Shown here: positions 1 to 8,540 of the stretch, one piece after another
Layout: the number at the start of each line of letters is the position of its first letter
Numbering within the stretch: position 1 is the stretch's first letter
From: DASWID01 sp049682815
Lineage (GTDB): Bacteria > Desulfobacterota_D > UBA1144 > Nemesobacterales > CSP1-2
Assembly (NCBI GenBank): GCA_049682815.1
Contig: JBAUII010000056.1
Span: forward strand, 1-26,340
Direction: 5' to 3'
DNA length: 26,340 nt
Made by a program: the position numbers and the translations under genes
Notes under the pieces: model-generated
Seen by the model: only the letters and a program-made list of their open reading frames with translations
Told to the model about the DNA's origin: nothing
The model's database searches: none

Positions 1-57
1 TCTCCCTCTAGGGTGGTGTCATGGTGATTGTTAAGAAACGATCGAATGACTACGAAT

Positions 58-93
58 GAGATTGCTTCGTTCATTCCATTCTCTCGCAATGAC
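58..93. repeat. REP-like dispersed inverted repeat, copy 1
   Basis: GAGATTGCTTCG at 58-69 and CTCGCAATGAC at 83-93 are separated by a short spacer. The same arms occur at 20508-20541 in this orientation and at 8577-8610 in the opposite orientation. All three copies are intergenic. The class, a short palindrome-like intergenic repeat with these arms, is common in uncultured proteobacterial genomes. No transposase lies beside it. Confidence 0.7.
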
Positions 94-168
94 TGTTCTG
101 GGTTTGGATAGGATAGACGTAACGAACAGGGTAACCTGATTTTAAAAAGGCATTTTTACTTGTCCAAA

Positions 169-187
169 ACCCTTTATTTATAAGGGT
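169..187 (-). terminator. Possible terminator of the isocitrate dehydrogenase gene
   Basis: On the minus strand ACCCTT (182-187) pairs with AAGGGT (169-174) around a 7-nt loop, followed by TTTT. It lies about 50 nt beyond the stop codon of the minus-strand gene at 239. The stem is only 6 bp and the T tract is short, so this is a moderate call. Confidence 0.4.
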
Positions 188-238
188 GCAAATTTAAAAT
201 TCAGTCTATCTTGGACAGCAGTGTTTATAACTCGAAAT

Positions 239-1255
239 TCATTTTTTAATTTCTTTAATTATTGCATCCCTCATTTGAGTAGTCGTTGCTTTTCCCCCGA
301 TATCCCTCGTTAGAAAGTTTCCTTGCGAAAGAACTTTGGCTATTGCATTTTCTATTGCTCTTGCTTCTCTGGTTCTACCTATATGCCTTAGCAAAAGTGC
401 CCCAGATAGAGTTACGGCAATAGGATTTGCGAGGTTCTTGCCAGCTATATCAGGGGCATTTCCATGAGCTGCCTCAAATACTGCGCACTCAGCTCCTATA
501 TTTGCTCCTGGAGCAAATCCAAGCCCGCCAACAAGCCCGGCACATATCTCTGACACTATATCACCATATAGATTCTCGGTTAACACAACATCAAAAATAT
601 TTGGATTAAGAACTAATTGCATGCAGGCATTATCGATTATCATCTCTTCGTACTCAATGTCAGGATATTTCTTTGCCACGCCTCTTACACAATCCAGGAA
701 CAAACCGTCACTTAGTTTCATTATATTGGCTTTATGAAGGACTGTTACCTTTTTCCTTTTTTGTCTTTTCGCGTATCTAAAAGCGAAACCTGCTATTTTA
801 TTCGATGCATTTTCAGTGATGACCTTTAATGTCTCTACAACGCCAGGGGCAATCTGATACTCGAGGCCAGAGTAAAGGTCCTCCGTATTTTCTCTTACGA
901 CTACTATATCAACATCCTGATACCGCGACTTCACTCCGGGGAAGCTTTTTACGGGTCTTAGGTTAGCGTAAAGATTAAGTGTCTTTCGAGTTAATACGTT
1001 GACACTCTTAAAGCCCTTTCCAACTGGTGTACCCACCGGACCCTTCAAAGCTACTTTATTTCTTTTTATCGAATCAAAAAGAATTTCCGGAATGGCCGTT
1101 TTATACTTCTCAATCGATTGAGCACCTGCAGGTATTATCTCCCACTTAATTTTTACACCGGTAGCATCAATAATTCTTCGTGCTGCGTCAGTTACCTCAG
1201 GCCCGATGCCATCACCAGGAACAAGAGTCACCCTCTTAATACTATTTTTTTTCAT
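239..1255 (-). CDS. icd: NAD-dependent isocitrate dehydrogenase (IDH/IPMDH family)
   Basis: A 338-residue beta-decarboxylating dehydrogenase, the usual length for the short NAD-type class. It would oxidise isocitrate to 2-oxoglutarate in the TCA cycle. The N-terminal GDGIGPE motif is at residues 14-20. The substrate-site residues S84 and N86, R90, R100 and R121 (RENTEDLYSG) correspond to the E. coli Icd ligands. K175 and the metal-binding Asp in NLYGD (D232) are present. The cofactor loop reads HGNAPDIAGKN (264-274). The Asp-Ile after AP sits where NADP enzymes have Lys-Tyr, so NAD use is predicted. Isopropylmalate and homoisocitrate dehydrogenases are the alternatives, but the SxN substrate loop favours isocitrate. 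The start is ATG with no clear SD. It is transcribed divergently from the epimerase gene. Confidence 0.88.
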   Translation of the reverse strand: MKKNSIKRVTLVPGDGIGPEVTDAARRIIDATGVKIKWEIIPAGAQSIEKYKTAIPEILFDSIKRNKVALKGPVGTPVGKGFKSVNVLTRKTLNLYANLRPVKSFPGVKSRYQDVDIVVVRENTEDLYSGLEYQIAPGVVETLKVITENASNKIAGFAFRYAKRQKRKKVTVLHKANIMKLSDGLFLDCVRGVAKKYPDIEYEEMIIDNACMQLVLNPNIFDVVLTENLYGDIVSEICAGLVGGLGFAPGANIGAECAVFEAAHGNAPDIAGKNLANPIAVTLSGALLLRHIGRTREARAIENAIAKVLSQGNFLTRDIGGKATTTQMRDAIIKEIKK

Positions 1256-1338
1256 TGCTTAAGCGTACAGTATTTCAAATTAAGTTTAATGGAACTTCAG
1301 GCAAATCCAAATTCAAAAGCCCTGTAAAGGAAATCAAT

Positions 1339-1366
1339 TTGATCTTTACCATGTCTCAATTATATT
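1339..1366 (+). promoter_or_regulatory. Probable sigma70-type promoter of the epimerase gene
   Basis: TTGATC (1339-1344), a 16-nt spacer and TATATT (1361-1366) lie about 25 nt before the ATG at 1392. An SD-like GAGAGG follows at about 1379-1384. The gap shared with the divergent icd gene is only 136 nt. Confidence 0.45.
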
Positions 1367-1391
1367 AATCAACAAACAGAGAGGACATATC

Positions 1392-1826
1392 ATGAAAGAA
1401 GGAAAAATGGTAAGTGTCAATCATATCGCAATTGCCGTTCGAAATATAGAGGAGGCGGAAAAGCTGTATGAAACTGCCCTGGGTCTCAAAGTGAGTCATA
1501 GAGAGGTCGTTGAAGAACAGGGCGTTAGGGCTTCAATGCTTGAGACAGCGGGGGGAGACACCACAATTGAACTCCTAGAACCAATCGGAGAAAACTCACC
1601 CATATTCAAATATTTGGAAAAAAGGGGAGAGGGCATTCACCACATTTGCTTCAAGGTAGATGATATCGAATCCGCACTTGAAAGACTAAAGAATCAGGGC
1701 ATTAAATTAATAAATGATGCACCGCGACCAGGGGTTGATGGAACGAAAGTGGCATTTTTACACCCGAAAGCTCTAAAAGGTGTATTGATTGAGCTGGTTG
1801 AATTGCCTAAGGACCGATCCTATTAA
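1392..1826 (+). CDS. mce: Methylmalonyl-CoA epimerase (VOC superfamily)
   Basis: A 144-residue protein of two tandem beta-alpha-beta-beta-beta VOC units, typical in length for methylmalonyl-CoA epimerases. It interconverts (R)- and (S)-methylmalonyl-CoA in propionate and odd-chain fatty acid metabolism. The metal ligands expected for the fold are visible: H11 (NHIAIAV), E60 (TTIELLEP), the His pair at 83-84 (GIHHICFKV) and E134 (GVLIELVE). The glycine-rich APRPGVDGTKVAFLHP stretch near residue 115 is also characteristic. The ATG at 1392 has GAGAGG seven nt upstream. The mutase genes are not in the window. Other VOC enzymes are less likely because motif order and length match this family throughout. 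Confidence 0.9.
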   Translation: MKEGKMVSVNHIAIAVRNIEEAEKLYETALGLKVSHREVVEEQGVRASMLETAGGDTTIELLEPIGENSPIFKYLEKRGEGIHHICFKVDDIESALERLKNQGIKLINDAPRPGVDGTKVAFLHPKALKGVLIELVELPKDRSY

Positions 1827-2005
1827 ACCATCCCCGGCCCCATGCTAAAAAAACTCTTCGATAATTCTCTCGGCACGAATTGTTTATCAATTCCATACGC
1901 CCGAAGAAATAAAGAATTTTAACAGCATTTATTCCATGAATCATATCTCGGTGGGCTTACAAAGTGGGTATGAATTAAGTTTAAATTTATCTCTTAATCC
2001 ATTTA

Positions 2006-2236
2006 TTATTTTGTATCAGTAGGTTTCTTAGGAGTCTGAAATTCGGATTCCTTTACTCTGTTATCTTCCTTTGGAGGCGTAATATCGATTTCGTCAGGCT
2101 CTTTCAAGGATTTTCTAAAACCCTTTATTCCCTTGCCAAGTGCAGAACCAAGGTCACCTAATCTACTTGGACCAAATATTAGGAGTAGTATTACAAGAAT
2201 AATAACGAGTTCCCATACACCTAGTCCGCCAATCAT
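2006..2236 (-). CDS. tatA: Twin-arginine translocase subunit TatA/TatE
   Basis: A 76-residue protein with the TatA layout. A short N-terminus leads into one hydrophobic helix (about residues 8-21), then the FGPSRLGDLGSALGKGIKGF hinge and amphipathic helix, then a charged disordered tail. TatA oligomers form the pore that moves folded proteins across the inner membrane. The helix lacks the Glu at position 8 typical of TatB, which favours TatA/E. The start is supported by GGAGG at 2244-2248, seven nt from the ATG. No tatB or tatC lies next to it, so it appears to stand alone here. Confidence 0.9.
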   Translation of the reverse strand: MIGGLGVWELVIILVILLLIFGPSRLGDLGSALGKGIKGFRKSLKEPDEIDITPPKEDNRVKESEFQTPKKPTDTK

Positions 2237-2332
2237 GATTCTACCTCCGAGTATAAAGTACCGATTACACTATTGAATGTCAATATAGAATATTCTGACT
2301 GAATTTTTAGGAAATTTGTAAGGAAGTGACCC

Positions 2333-3469
2333 TTACTTGCCCAAGAATTCGCCTATAGGATTAAGCGACTCAATATGATCACATACTATTTTGAATATAA
2401 CCGTCATTGGAACTGCAATTAGAGCTCCTGGAATCCCCCAGATCCAACCCCAAAATATCAAAGAAAGAAAAATGATTAGCGGATTAACCGCAAACCTCCG
2501 ACCATGTATCAAAGGAGTGATAATATTACCTTCAAGCGCCGTTAGTACTAAATATGAAAGCGGTACAAGAATTACATGTCCTAAATCTTCAAAAGTCATT
2601 GACGAAACAATTGCAACAATAAATATTCCTGTTAAAGATCCAATATAAGGGATATAATTTAGCAAACCAGCCATGACACCCCAAAGGATCGGATTTGGCA
2701 TCTTTAACAGAAACATTGCGAATCCAATCGCTAAACCCAGACCGATATTTATTACTGTTACAGTTATCAGATAAGCAGAAATATCTCTCTCTGTTTGACG
2801 AGCAATGTCCACCGCTTGTTTTTTGTCTTTGAGTCTAGGTAAAAGTTTGACAAGTTTAAGTAGAAACAAATCACCTGAGGCAAGTAAAAAGAAAAGAAGA
2901 GTGATTACCAAAACTATCCCGATGATTAAACCCCTTGTCTGGCTGAACAGGATTTCGCTATAGGTTTGTTCCTTAACTTCCACAGTCTGGGGTTTTATTT
3001 CTTCCTCTATTTTAGTTAACTGCTCAGCTTGTTCCGTTACCTTTGTGACTTCCTCAACAGGTTTCTTCAATTTACGAAGTTTGGATTCGATAGCCCTAAA
3101 ACTCTCGGGAGCCTTTGCAATCCACTCGATAGCGGGATCAGACAGACTGTAGAATCCAAAACCTATTGCCACAATAAACGCCAGCAGCAAAAACGCTGAG
3201 CTTACTGTCTCAGGAATTTTGAGTTCCTTCATCCCTCGTACGACAGGTGCCAATAGTAAGCTCAATAGCAATGATAACACTATTGGTAACACAATTGCTC
3301 GGGCGAACTGAAGTGTATATATAGACGCGAATATAAATAAACCAATTAAGGCGATAGAGGGGACGTTAAAAGGAACTTTAGCTAAATCCGAAATTTTTAA
3401 ATTTTCAGAACCATCCGCTATCAAGCTTTCTTCGTTTTCATTACTTCGAGATGTCGGCTTATCAACCAT
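2333..3469 (-). CDS. AI-2E family transporter (PerM-like membrane protein)
   Basis: A polytopic inner-membrane protein of 378 residues from the ATG at 3469, which has GGAG seven nt upstream. The frame also allows a TTG at 3484, but the SD fits the ATG. It shows two hydrophobic segments near the N-terminus, a third before a charged, probably coiled-coil periplasmic stretch at about residues 130-175 (rich in E, K, V), then four or more further membrane segments. The C-terminal half has the family pattern NYIPYIGSLTG and the GIPGALIAVPM segment. Members are proposed exporters of small molecules or act in Na+/H+ exchange. The substrate cannot be read from sequence. Confidence 0.85.
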   Translation of the reverse strand: MVDKPTSRSNENEESLIADGSENLKISDLAKVPFNVPSIALIGLFIFASIYTLQFARAIVLPIVLSLLLSLLLAPVVRGMKELKIPETVSSAFLLLAFIVAIGFGFYSLSDPAIEWIAKAPESFRAIESKLRKLKKPVEEVTKVTEQAEQLTKIEEEIKPQTVEVKEQTYSEILFSQTRGLIIGIVLVITLLFFLLASGDLFLLKLVKLLPRLKDKKQAVDIARQTERDISAYLITVTVINIGLGLAIGFAMFLLKMPNPILWGVMAGLLNYIPYIGSLTGIFIVAIVSSMTFEDLGHVILVPLSYLVLTALEGNIITPLIHGRRFAVNPLIIFLSLIFWGWIWGIPGALIAVPMTVIFKIVCDHIESLNPIGEFLGK

Positions 3470-3827
3470 ATTTTGGCTCCACAAAAGCGTGATTGTACAT
3501 CATCAAAATCAATTAATAAAATTGACAGTGTGGAAATACGAATTATCAACTAACTAAATTTCAACAGATTATTTAATCCATAGTCGCAAAATATATTATA
3601 GCTTTATGCTGCTTGTTGATAATTAATTGACTTTCAAAGTAAGAAAATCGGATTCCCCTTCTATATTATTTTATCATTGTACGAAAACGATAATTAATTT
3701 TTGAATTACTTTTTTTATATCAAAAAATTCACTTCAAATATTTCGCAAGGAGTGTCAAATTATAAATTCACAAAATTTAAACTCAGTTAAAAAAAATAAA
3801 AAATTTTTTCGTTTAGAAAAAAAACTA
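3470..3827. other. AT-rich intergenic region without a recognised gene
   Basis: About 360 bp separate the divergent permease and histone-like genes. The stretch is markedly AT-rich, with A and T runs at 3710-3730 and 3788-3810. No open frame with an SD and no strong hairpin was seen. It probably holds the promoters of both flanking genes. Confidence 0.5.
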
Positions 3828-3856
3828 TTGCAAATTATAAAAATATTTATTACAAT
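3828..3856 (+). promoter_or_regulatory. Sigma70-type promoter of the histone-like gene
   Basis: TTGCAA (3828-3833), exactly 17 nt, then TACAAT (3851-3856), embedded in very AT-rich DNA that would act as an UP-like region. The start of transcription would fall near 3863, about 30 nt before the ATG at 3894. This also argues against translation starting at 3828. Confidence 0.6.
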
Positions 3857-3893
3857 GGACTTAAATTTAATTAATTACTTAAAGGAGGATGGC

Positions 3894-4118
3894 ATGGCAA
3901 AGGCCAAATCAAGTAGCAAGAAGGCTGCTAGCAAGTCAAAGAGTTCGAAGGCTAAGTCCGCGGCAAAAAAAACGACTAGCAAGAAGAAGACTACAGCAAA
4001 AGCTACTAAGTCTAAATCGAGAACTTCGAGTTCTAAACGAACGAGTAAGACCTCGAAGGCAAAGTCTACCAAAGCTAAATCAACTTCAAAGAAAACGAGT
4101 ACTAAAAAGAAAAAATAG
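3894..4118 (+). CDS. Lys/Ser/Ala/Thr-rich histone H1-like DNA-binding protein
   Basis: A 74-residue protein consisting almost entirely of K, S, A, T and R. By hand count it has 28 Lys, 2 Arg and 20 Ser, with no Asp or Glu. The pattern is degenerate SKAKS/TSKK/TAKAT units like the C-terminal tail of histone H1 and bacterial HctB/Hc2-like proteins, which bind DNA non-specifically and compact nucleoids. There is no globular domain, so it should be disordered. The start is set by AGGAGG at 3883-3888, five nt from the ATG at 3894; the upstream in-frame ATG lies inside the promoter. Nucleoid condensation is inferred from composition alone. Confidence 0.75.
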   Translation: MAKAKSSSKKAASKSKSSKAKSAAKKTTSKKKTTAKATKSKSRTSSSKRTSKTSKAKSTKAKSTSKKTSTKKKK

Positions 4119-4196
4119 CCGTCCCAACTTTTTAGAGTATTTGTAGAAGCTCTATCAGCTTTGGTAATAACTACCTATGATTTTATGAAAGCTAGG

Positions 4197-4215
4197 TCTA
4201 GAATTTGATTCTAGA
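4197..4215. repeat. Short inverted repeat downstream of the histone-like gene
   Basis: TCTAGAA (4197-4203) and TTCTAGA (4209-4215) form a perfect 7-bp stem around a 5-nt loop. There is no T tract, so a terminator role is uncertain. Confidence 0.4.
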
Positions 4216-4267
4216 AGGGAAAGTCTTCGTCAAACAGAAATTCCAATTAAAATAACCTAGTACCTAA

Positions 4268-4300
4268 ACCAAATCATCTTTTGTTTGGTATTCTGTTTTT
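4268..4300 (+). terminator. Weak candidate terminator after the histone-like gene
   Basis: ACCAAA (4268-4273) pairs with TTTGGT (4284-4289), followed by ATTCTGTTTTT. The six-bp AT-rich stem is weak. Position between convergent genes supports it. Confidence 0.35.
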
Positions 4301-4329
4301 CGAAAATTTGCAGCGGTACGCTGCTCTAT

Positions 4330-5169
4330 TCATCGCCAATTAGATTCCCCCTTTGGCCCCTTATAGTAATTCATTGCTTCGGGTAGCCACTGTCTCAAAT
4401 TATTTATCCTCGTGCCATAACTTGGGTGTGTAGAAAGAAATTCCGGTGGACCATAAGCCCCACCTGATTGACTCTGCATGCTCTCCCAAAAAGCAATCGC
4501 CTCTCTAGGGTCATATCCAGCTTGAGCCATATAAATAAGGCCGATTCTATCGGCCTCAGCCTCTTGCGTGCGACTAAATGGCAATATACCGCCAACATTT
4601 ACACCAACACCATAGGCATTCATAATCGCGCTTATGACTGCTGGATTACTACTTCCCAAAGCCGCTTGTAATCCTTCGGCGCCAAGATTAGCAAGAATAC
4701 CCGCTGACGCTCTTTCCGCACCATGATTTGCAGCGACGTGTGCAACCTCGTGGGCAACAACAGTTGCAAGAGCTGCGTCACTATTAGCGACACGAAACAT
4801 CCCGGTATAAACCCCAATCTTGCCACCTGGAAGCGCAAAAGCGTTGACTACACTATCGCCCTTAATAACCCTGTATTCCCAATTGTATTTTGGTGTATCT
4901 GCCACACTTACTATTCCTGAACTAACCCTAGTTAATTGGTTATTGTATTGAGGATTATTTGAAACTCCCTCTTCTTTTATCACCTCTTGAAAGGCTGCAT
5001 TGCCCATTTGAGAGGCTTCCTGGGAAGATACCAGAACAAGCTGTGATCTTCCTGTTATAGGAGCTGTTTGACAAGAAATCAAAATGGAAAGAAAGGAAAT
5101 AAGAATTAGTAATATCGATGACTCAGTTATTTTGCTTACCAATCTATAATCCAATAGTTTTTTTAACAT
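4330..5169 (-). CDS. M48-family metalloprotease, predicted lipoprotein
   Basis: A 279-residue protein. A hydrophobic N-terminal signal segment (about 18-32) ends in the lipobox ILISC with Cys33 as the lipidation site, so it should sit on the periplasmic face of the inner or outer membrane. The zinc site is visible: HEVAH at 140-144 and the third-ligand motif EAEAD at 203-207. The FALPGGKIGVYTGM stretch (111-124) is also typical of M48 (Ste24/HtpX/BepA-LoiP-type) proteases. The C-terminus has the THPSYGTRI motif. Such lipoproteins act in envelope protein quality control. The ATG is preceded by AGGAGG six nt upstream. It is monocistronic as far as can be seen. Confidence 0.88.
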   Translation of the reverse strand: MLKKLLDYRLVSKITESSILLILISFLSILISCQTAPITGRSQLVLVSSQEASQMGNAAFQEVIKEEGVSNNPQYNNQLTRVSSGIVSVADTPKYNWEYRVIKGDSVVNAFALPGGKIGVYTGMFRVANSDAALATVVAHEVAHVAANHGAERASAGILANLGAEGLQAALGSSNPAVISAIMNAYGVGVNVGGILPFSRTQEAEADRIGLIYMAQAGYDPREAIAFWESMQSQSGGAYGPPEFLSTHPSYGTRINNLRQWLPEAMNYYKGPKGESNWR

Positions 5170-5361
5170 GATTAACCTCCTGTTAAATATTCTCTTAAAA
5201 AGAATTATTTCGATTTATATTTTACCCTACCCCCTGGAGATTAAACAAGTAAAACTTTCCTTTGAAAACCCTTGATCGTAAAAAAATCATGAATCTACTC
5301 AACCCCAAGCAAGAGAATTACTCTCTATCCACAAAACCTCATTAAGATTTGAATGACCCTC

Positions 5362-6219
5362 CTAATCTTTGTAAGTCAGAATACGTCCCCATAAGCTTTT
5401 CGTTCCCCAAATTCCTGAACGCAAGCATTCGAGAAGAACTATCTGGCTGTGATCGATAAATACGTTTACTTCAGGTCCATAGTTTTTAATGTACCAGCCG
5501 AAGACGTCAGGATCGGCAGCCTCAAACATGGCTTTTTCCAAACCTAGCTCACGGATGATCTTGGCTATTACGTCCGTCCGCCAGGTCCTGACCTGTTCTG
5601 TAATGCCCTCGGACTCAATCATGATCATGTAGGCTCCTGCATCGAGGTGCTGGTTAGCCAGTTGTATAGCCCAATCGGGATCGCTCGTTCCTTCAGCCTC
5701 AAGTTCTTCGACCGCACTGGCACCACCGGCTCCAAACTGAATATTGATTTCCGGCTTAGCCTTTAGACCAGCTTTTCTAACTTTATTCGTTAATCTTACT
5801 AAATCCTCATTTGGTATAGTTATAAAGCCGCTTGAAATCTCGACGATATCAAATTCAAGACGCTTACACTCCTCAATATATTGATCAACAGCTTTCGTTC
5901 CAAGAGTAAGGACGTGTTCTATGAATCCCCCAGTTGAAACCATTACTTCATGTTCATGACACAGCTCTATAATCTCTTTCACAACATGTCGGGGCATAAG
6001 GCTAAAAGATCCGCCAGAAAATTTAAATATATCTACATACTCACCCATCGTTACTAAAATATCCTCCAGGTAATGCTTTCCGACCGGTGTGTAGTAAGGA
6101 CCACGAATTTCTGTTAGACCTCGTTTGCGGGGCTTCTTTTCCCTCTCATTTATCGGTAAAAATTCAAAAGCCCTTTCGTCCTTATGTGTTTTTGGCTTTT
6201 CTAATTTATTTTTAGGCAT
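5362..6219 (-). CDS. Phosphosulfolactate synthase-like protein (ComA family)
   Basis: A 285-residue TIM-barrel protein with the ComA family signatures: GEYVDIFKFSGGSFSLMP near residue 55, KPEINIQFGAGGAS near 155, the MIMIESEGITEQVRTW segment near 200, and a C-terminal GPEVNVFIDHSQIV. Archaeal ComA adds sulfite to phosphoenolpyruvate, making (2R)-phospho-3-sulfolactate for coenzyme M; plant HSA32 and bacterial homologues have unclear roles. It carries about 30 extra charged residues at the N-terminus. ATG with AGGAGG seven nt upstream. It follows the PrpD-like gene by 20 nt, so the two form an operon. No comB or comC homologue is in the window, so the true substrate is open. Confidence 0.8.
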   Translation of the reverse strand: MPKNKLEKPKTHKDERAFEFLPINEREKKPRKRGLTEIRGPYYTPVGKHYLEDILVTMGEYVDIFKFSGGSFSLMPRHVVKEIIELCHEHEVMVSTGGFIEHVLTLGTKAVDQYIEECKRLEFDIVEISSGFITIPNEDLVRLTNKVRKAGLKAKPEINIQFGAGGASAVEELEAEGTSDPDWAIQLANQHLDAGAYMIMIESEGITEQVRTWRTDVIAKIIRELGLEKAMFEAADPDVFGWYIKNYGPEVNVFIDHSQIVLLECLRSGIWGTKSLWGRILTYKD

Positions 6220-6239
6220 TTATAATCCTCCTGTAGGGT

Positions 6240-7628
6240 TTAATTTTGTAGTGGTGTTTTTACTCGTGAAATAAGTTTGCATAATTCAGATATATCGATG
6301 TCATCCAGGTTCGCAACCGTATCGACCAGTTTTTTCCTCAAATTTCTGCTGGTATACGGTTTACTAAGTATTTCAAATTTATTCACAACAGTCTCCCAGC
6401 CTGAAGGATTTGTAAAAAATCCTTCGTAATCCCTCTTTTCTTTTGCGAAGATCCTCCCATCTTTAAGGGTAATTGTGATTTTACAGGCGTGTTGTTCAGG
6501 AAACAAATTACTATACTCCTTCGCCGGTCTAACAACCACCCTTTTTAAAAGATCCTGAACATCCTGACCGAGTATCCGAACCGCTTCGTACTGAGCTGGC
6601 ATTACTTGATCATCTATCAATGCTACCGAGACCATATATTGCATGCTGTGATCAGCTTCTTCTTTTGTCCTCACTATTGTTTTATCACCCTCCTCTCCGC
6701 CTCCGATTATGTGATAGGCCACATCAAAAATGTCGATCTCTATTTTTTTTATTTCTTCATGAGTAATGCGATTTTCCCTTTTGATTTCGAGAGCGCCCTC
6801 TATCGCAGACTGTGAATGAACTTCGGCATTATATTTTTTTATAATTGTCTTCCTTACCCGCTCTAAGTCTTCTTTAGACCAATCGATTTCAAATTTTTCT
6901 GATATAGAATCCATAAATCCTTTGTTTCCTTCGAAGACCTCTCTTGGTCCCGTAATACCCCTCATAGCGAGAAATGTTCCATGCATGCAACAAAACGCCG
7001 TGTTTGGCATTGCCAGCCCCTTCCAATTCGAAAGTAATCCAGTCCGCGTTACGCGAAGCGCATTAAAAGCAGTGCCGCATATCCCAATGGCATTTACCGT
7101 TTTCTCAAAATCCAGATTCAAGGCCTTTGCAATACCGGCTGCCAGTGAGTATGAACCTTGAACAGTATGATCGAATCCCTTACTACGAACCGGCGCTACA
7201 TCGCTAAGCCTGCATTGAACCTGATAAGAAACAGCCAGGGCAGTCAAAAAATCACGCCCATTGCCATCAGCGTACTCAGTAGCAGCCAGAACTGCACCAA
7301 TATTGTCGCTCGGATGGCAAGTCTCCCCTTTCGCCAGGTAACTATCGTTGAAATCCAGGTAGCGCACAAGCGAACAATTATAAAAGGCCGCAAGGTCTGG
7401 AGCCGTCTTTTTTCCACCAAAGACGGTACAAAGATTATTACCTCCAAATTCCTTCAGATGGGACCTAATATATTGCATTGGTTTAGCCCCGATTGCTCCG
7501 ATCGCACAGCCCAGGGAATCCATGAGTCGGATCTTTAATTGGAGCTTTGCCTCTTCGGACAAATCTTCATATGAAGCTCGAATAACAAAATCGGCAAGTT
7601 TTTCAGATCCGGTCATCGACTGTCTCAT
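6240..7628 (-). CDS. MmgE/PrpD family protein
   Basis: A 462-residue protein of full family length. The N-terminal all-helical domain contains the typical LMDSLGCAIGAIGAKPMQYI stretch, and a middle section has GTAFNALRVTRTG. The C-terminal alpha/beta half carries the E-V-H-S-Q-S-A-I-E-GAL motif and the KEEADHSMQYMVSVAL signature, where canonical PrpD enzymes read 'RETADHSLPYM'. Known members include 2-methylcitrate dehydratase, cis-aconitate decarboxylase and the Bacillus MmgE. No methylcitrate synthase or lyase is nearby, so that specific role is not supported. It is the first gene of an operon with the ComA-like synthase, which suggests a dehydration or decarboxylation step in the same pathway. 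The ATG has AGGA about nine nt upstream. Confidence 0.85.
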   Translation of the reverse strand: MRQSMTGSEKLADFVIRASYEDLSEEAKLQLKIRLMDSLGCAIGAIGAKPMQYIRSHLKEFGGNNLCTVFGGKKTAPDLAAFYNCSLVRYLDFNDSYLAKGETCHPSDNIGAVLAATEYADGNGRDFLTALAVSYQVQCRLSDVAPVRSKGFDHTVQGSYSLAAGIAKALNLDFEKTVNAIGICGTAFNALRVTRTGLLSNWKGLAMPNTAFCCMHGTFLAMRGITGPREVFEGNKGFMDSISEKFEIDWSKEDLERVRKTIIKKYNAEVHSQSAIEGALEIKRENRITHEEIKKIEIDIFDVAYHIIGGGEEGDKTIVRTKEEADHSMQYMVSVALIDDQVMPAQYEAVRILGQDVQDLLKRVVVRPAKEYSNLFPEQHACKITITLKDGRIFAKEKRDYEGFFTNPSGWETVVNKFEILSKPYTSRNLRKKLVDTVANLDDIDISELCKLISRVKTPLQN

Positions 7629-7975
7629 TATTTTATTCCTGTTTGTTGATTGATTTTCCTCACTACAGCGTTGTTTATATGATTATTCATTTATCAAGCT
7701 AACTCAAATCAAGCAACCTTGGCTCGTCACAAAATGGGAACTTAATTTCATTTAATATAAGATTTATAAATGATTTATAATTAGACTTAAAGATTCAACT
7801 AATTTGATTCACGGTGTGAGAGAAAATACTAGTTAACCTTGCAATGTCGGACAGAATTGAAAGATCTTCTGTCTCATTTAGTCTTGAGAGTTAAAATGTC
7901 ATCAAAAAATAAAGAGCTGCGTCCCTTTAATTCCCAAGGACTGTTATTGGGAATCCGCATTGCTTGTCATCATAC

Positions 7976-8130
7976 TTCGATGCTATCTGTTGAGGAATTA
8001 ATCTATTCGACGATAAAAAAGGAAGGAACATTGAAAAGGAAGTGCACGATAGGAATAGGAATGAAGATAGTTTAGGGAATAGCCGGGACGAAAAACAACA
8101 ATAATTCATTTATTCATGCCAGACCCGAGG
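7976..8130 (+). repeat. Diverged repeat module, copy A
   Basis: This segment aligns with 8656-8808. Shared landmarks are CTATCTNTTGARGAA near the start, TTCGACGAWAA shortly after, and ATAATTCAYTTATTCATGCC followed by GACCC at the end (8101-8124 here). Translated, both copies begin LSxEEL, but this one reads YSTIKK where copy B reads YFDERRKK. That difference is consistent with a 1-bp deletion. Together they look like decayed copies of one mobile or repeated unit, origin unknown. Confidence 0.5.
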
Positions 8131-8186
8131 GACACATGGAATTGGCAAGAAAGAAATGAAACGTAAACGTTATTTGGAGTGATTTT

Positions 8187-8441
8187 ATGATTGAATCAAA
8201 GATAAAAAACCAGCTTTTTGCGATCTGTATAAATAATTCTGGTTATCCAGCCTCCTTAGAACTATATAAGGTTTACCGTGTATTATCAGATAAGGTTGCC
8301 GAAGCGGAAGGTGACATGCGAGTAATTGATGAAAGTGGAGAGGATTATATATACCCCTCCGAACGCTTCGTTCTAATCGATCTACCGCAAAAAGTGATTG
8401 AAAAAATGCAGTCCGGGTTTTTAGCGGAGAAAAAGCGATAG
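8187..8441 (+). CDS. Small conserved-looking hypothetical protein
   Basis: An 84-residue protein starting MIESKIKNQLFAICINNSGY and containing the segment RVIDESGEDYIYPSERFVLI. The pattern (LFAxCIxNSGYxASLELxKxYRVL... then IDESGEDYxYPxxxF) resembles a family of short uncharacterised bacterial proteins that I know only as hypothetical. It looks like a small beta-barrel, SH3-like fold, but that is a guess. The start is backed by TTGGAGTG about seven nt upstream of the ATG. It stands alone between the two diverged repeat modules. No function is assigned. Confidence 0.7.
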   Translation: MIESKIKNQLFAICINNSGYPASLELYKVYRVLSDKVAEAEGDMRVIDESGEDYIYPSERFVLIDLPQKVIEKMQSGFLAEKKR

Positions 8442-8540
8442 CTTCCGAATGAAAGCGGTACTTTTTTAGAAATACCATACAACTCTTTAAAGATATAGAC
8501 CTGGAAATCTCCCCAACTTTTCATCGGTACGCTTTGATCC

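Noticed and set aside
3875..4072. Minus-strand frame rich in Leu, Val and Phe opposite the histone-like gene
   Set aside because: It is the complement of Lys/Ser codons and has no SD or promoter; the plus-strand gene has both.
7839..8075. Plus-strand frame of 78 codons
   Set aside because: No SD, covers the diverged repeat module, and its LSVEEL stretch shifts frame relative to copy B, so it is not a maintained gene.
8185..8478. Minus-strand frame overlapping the 84-residue gene
   Set aside because: Shadow frame; the plus-strand gene has an SD and the recognisable pattern.
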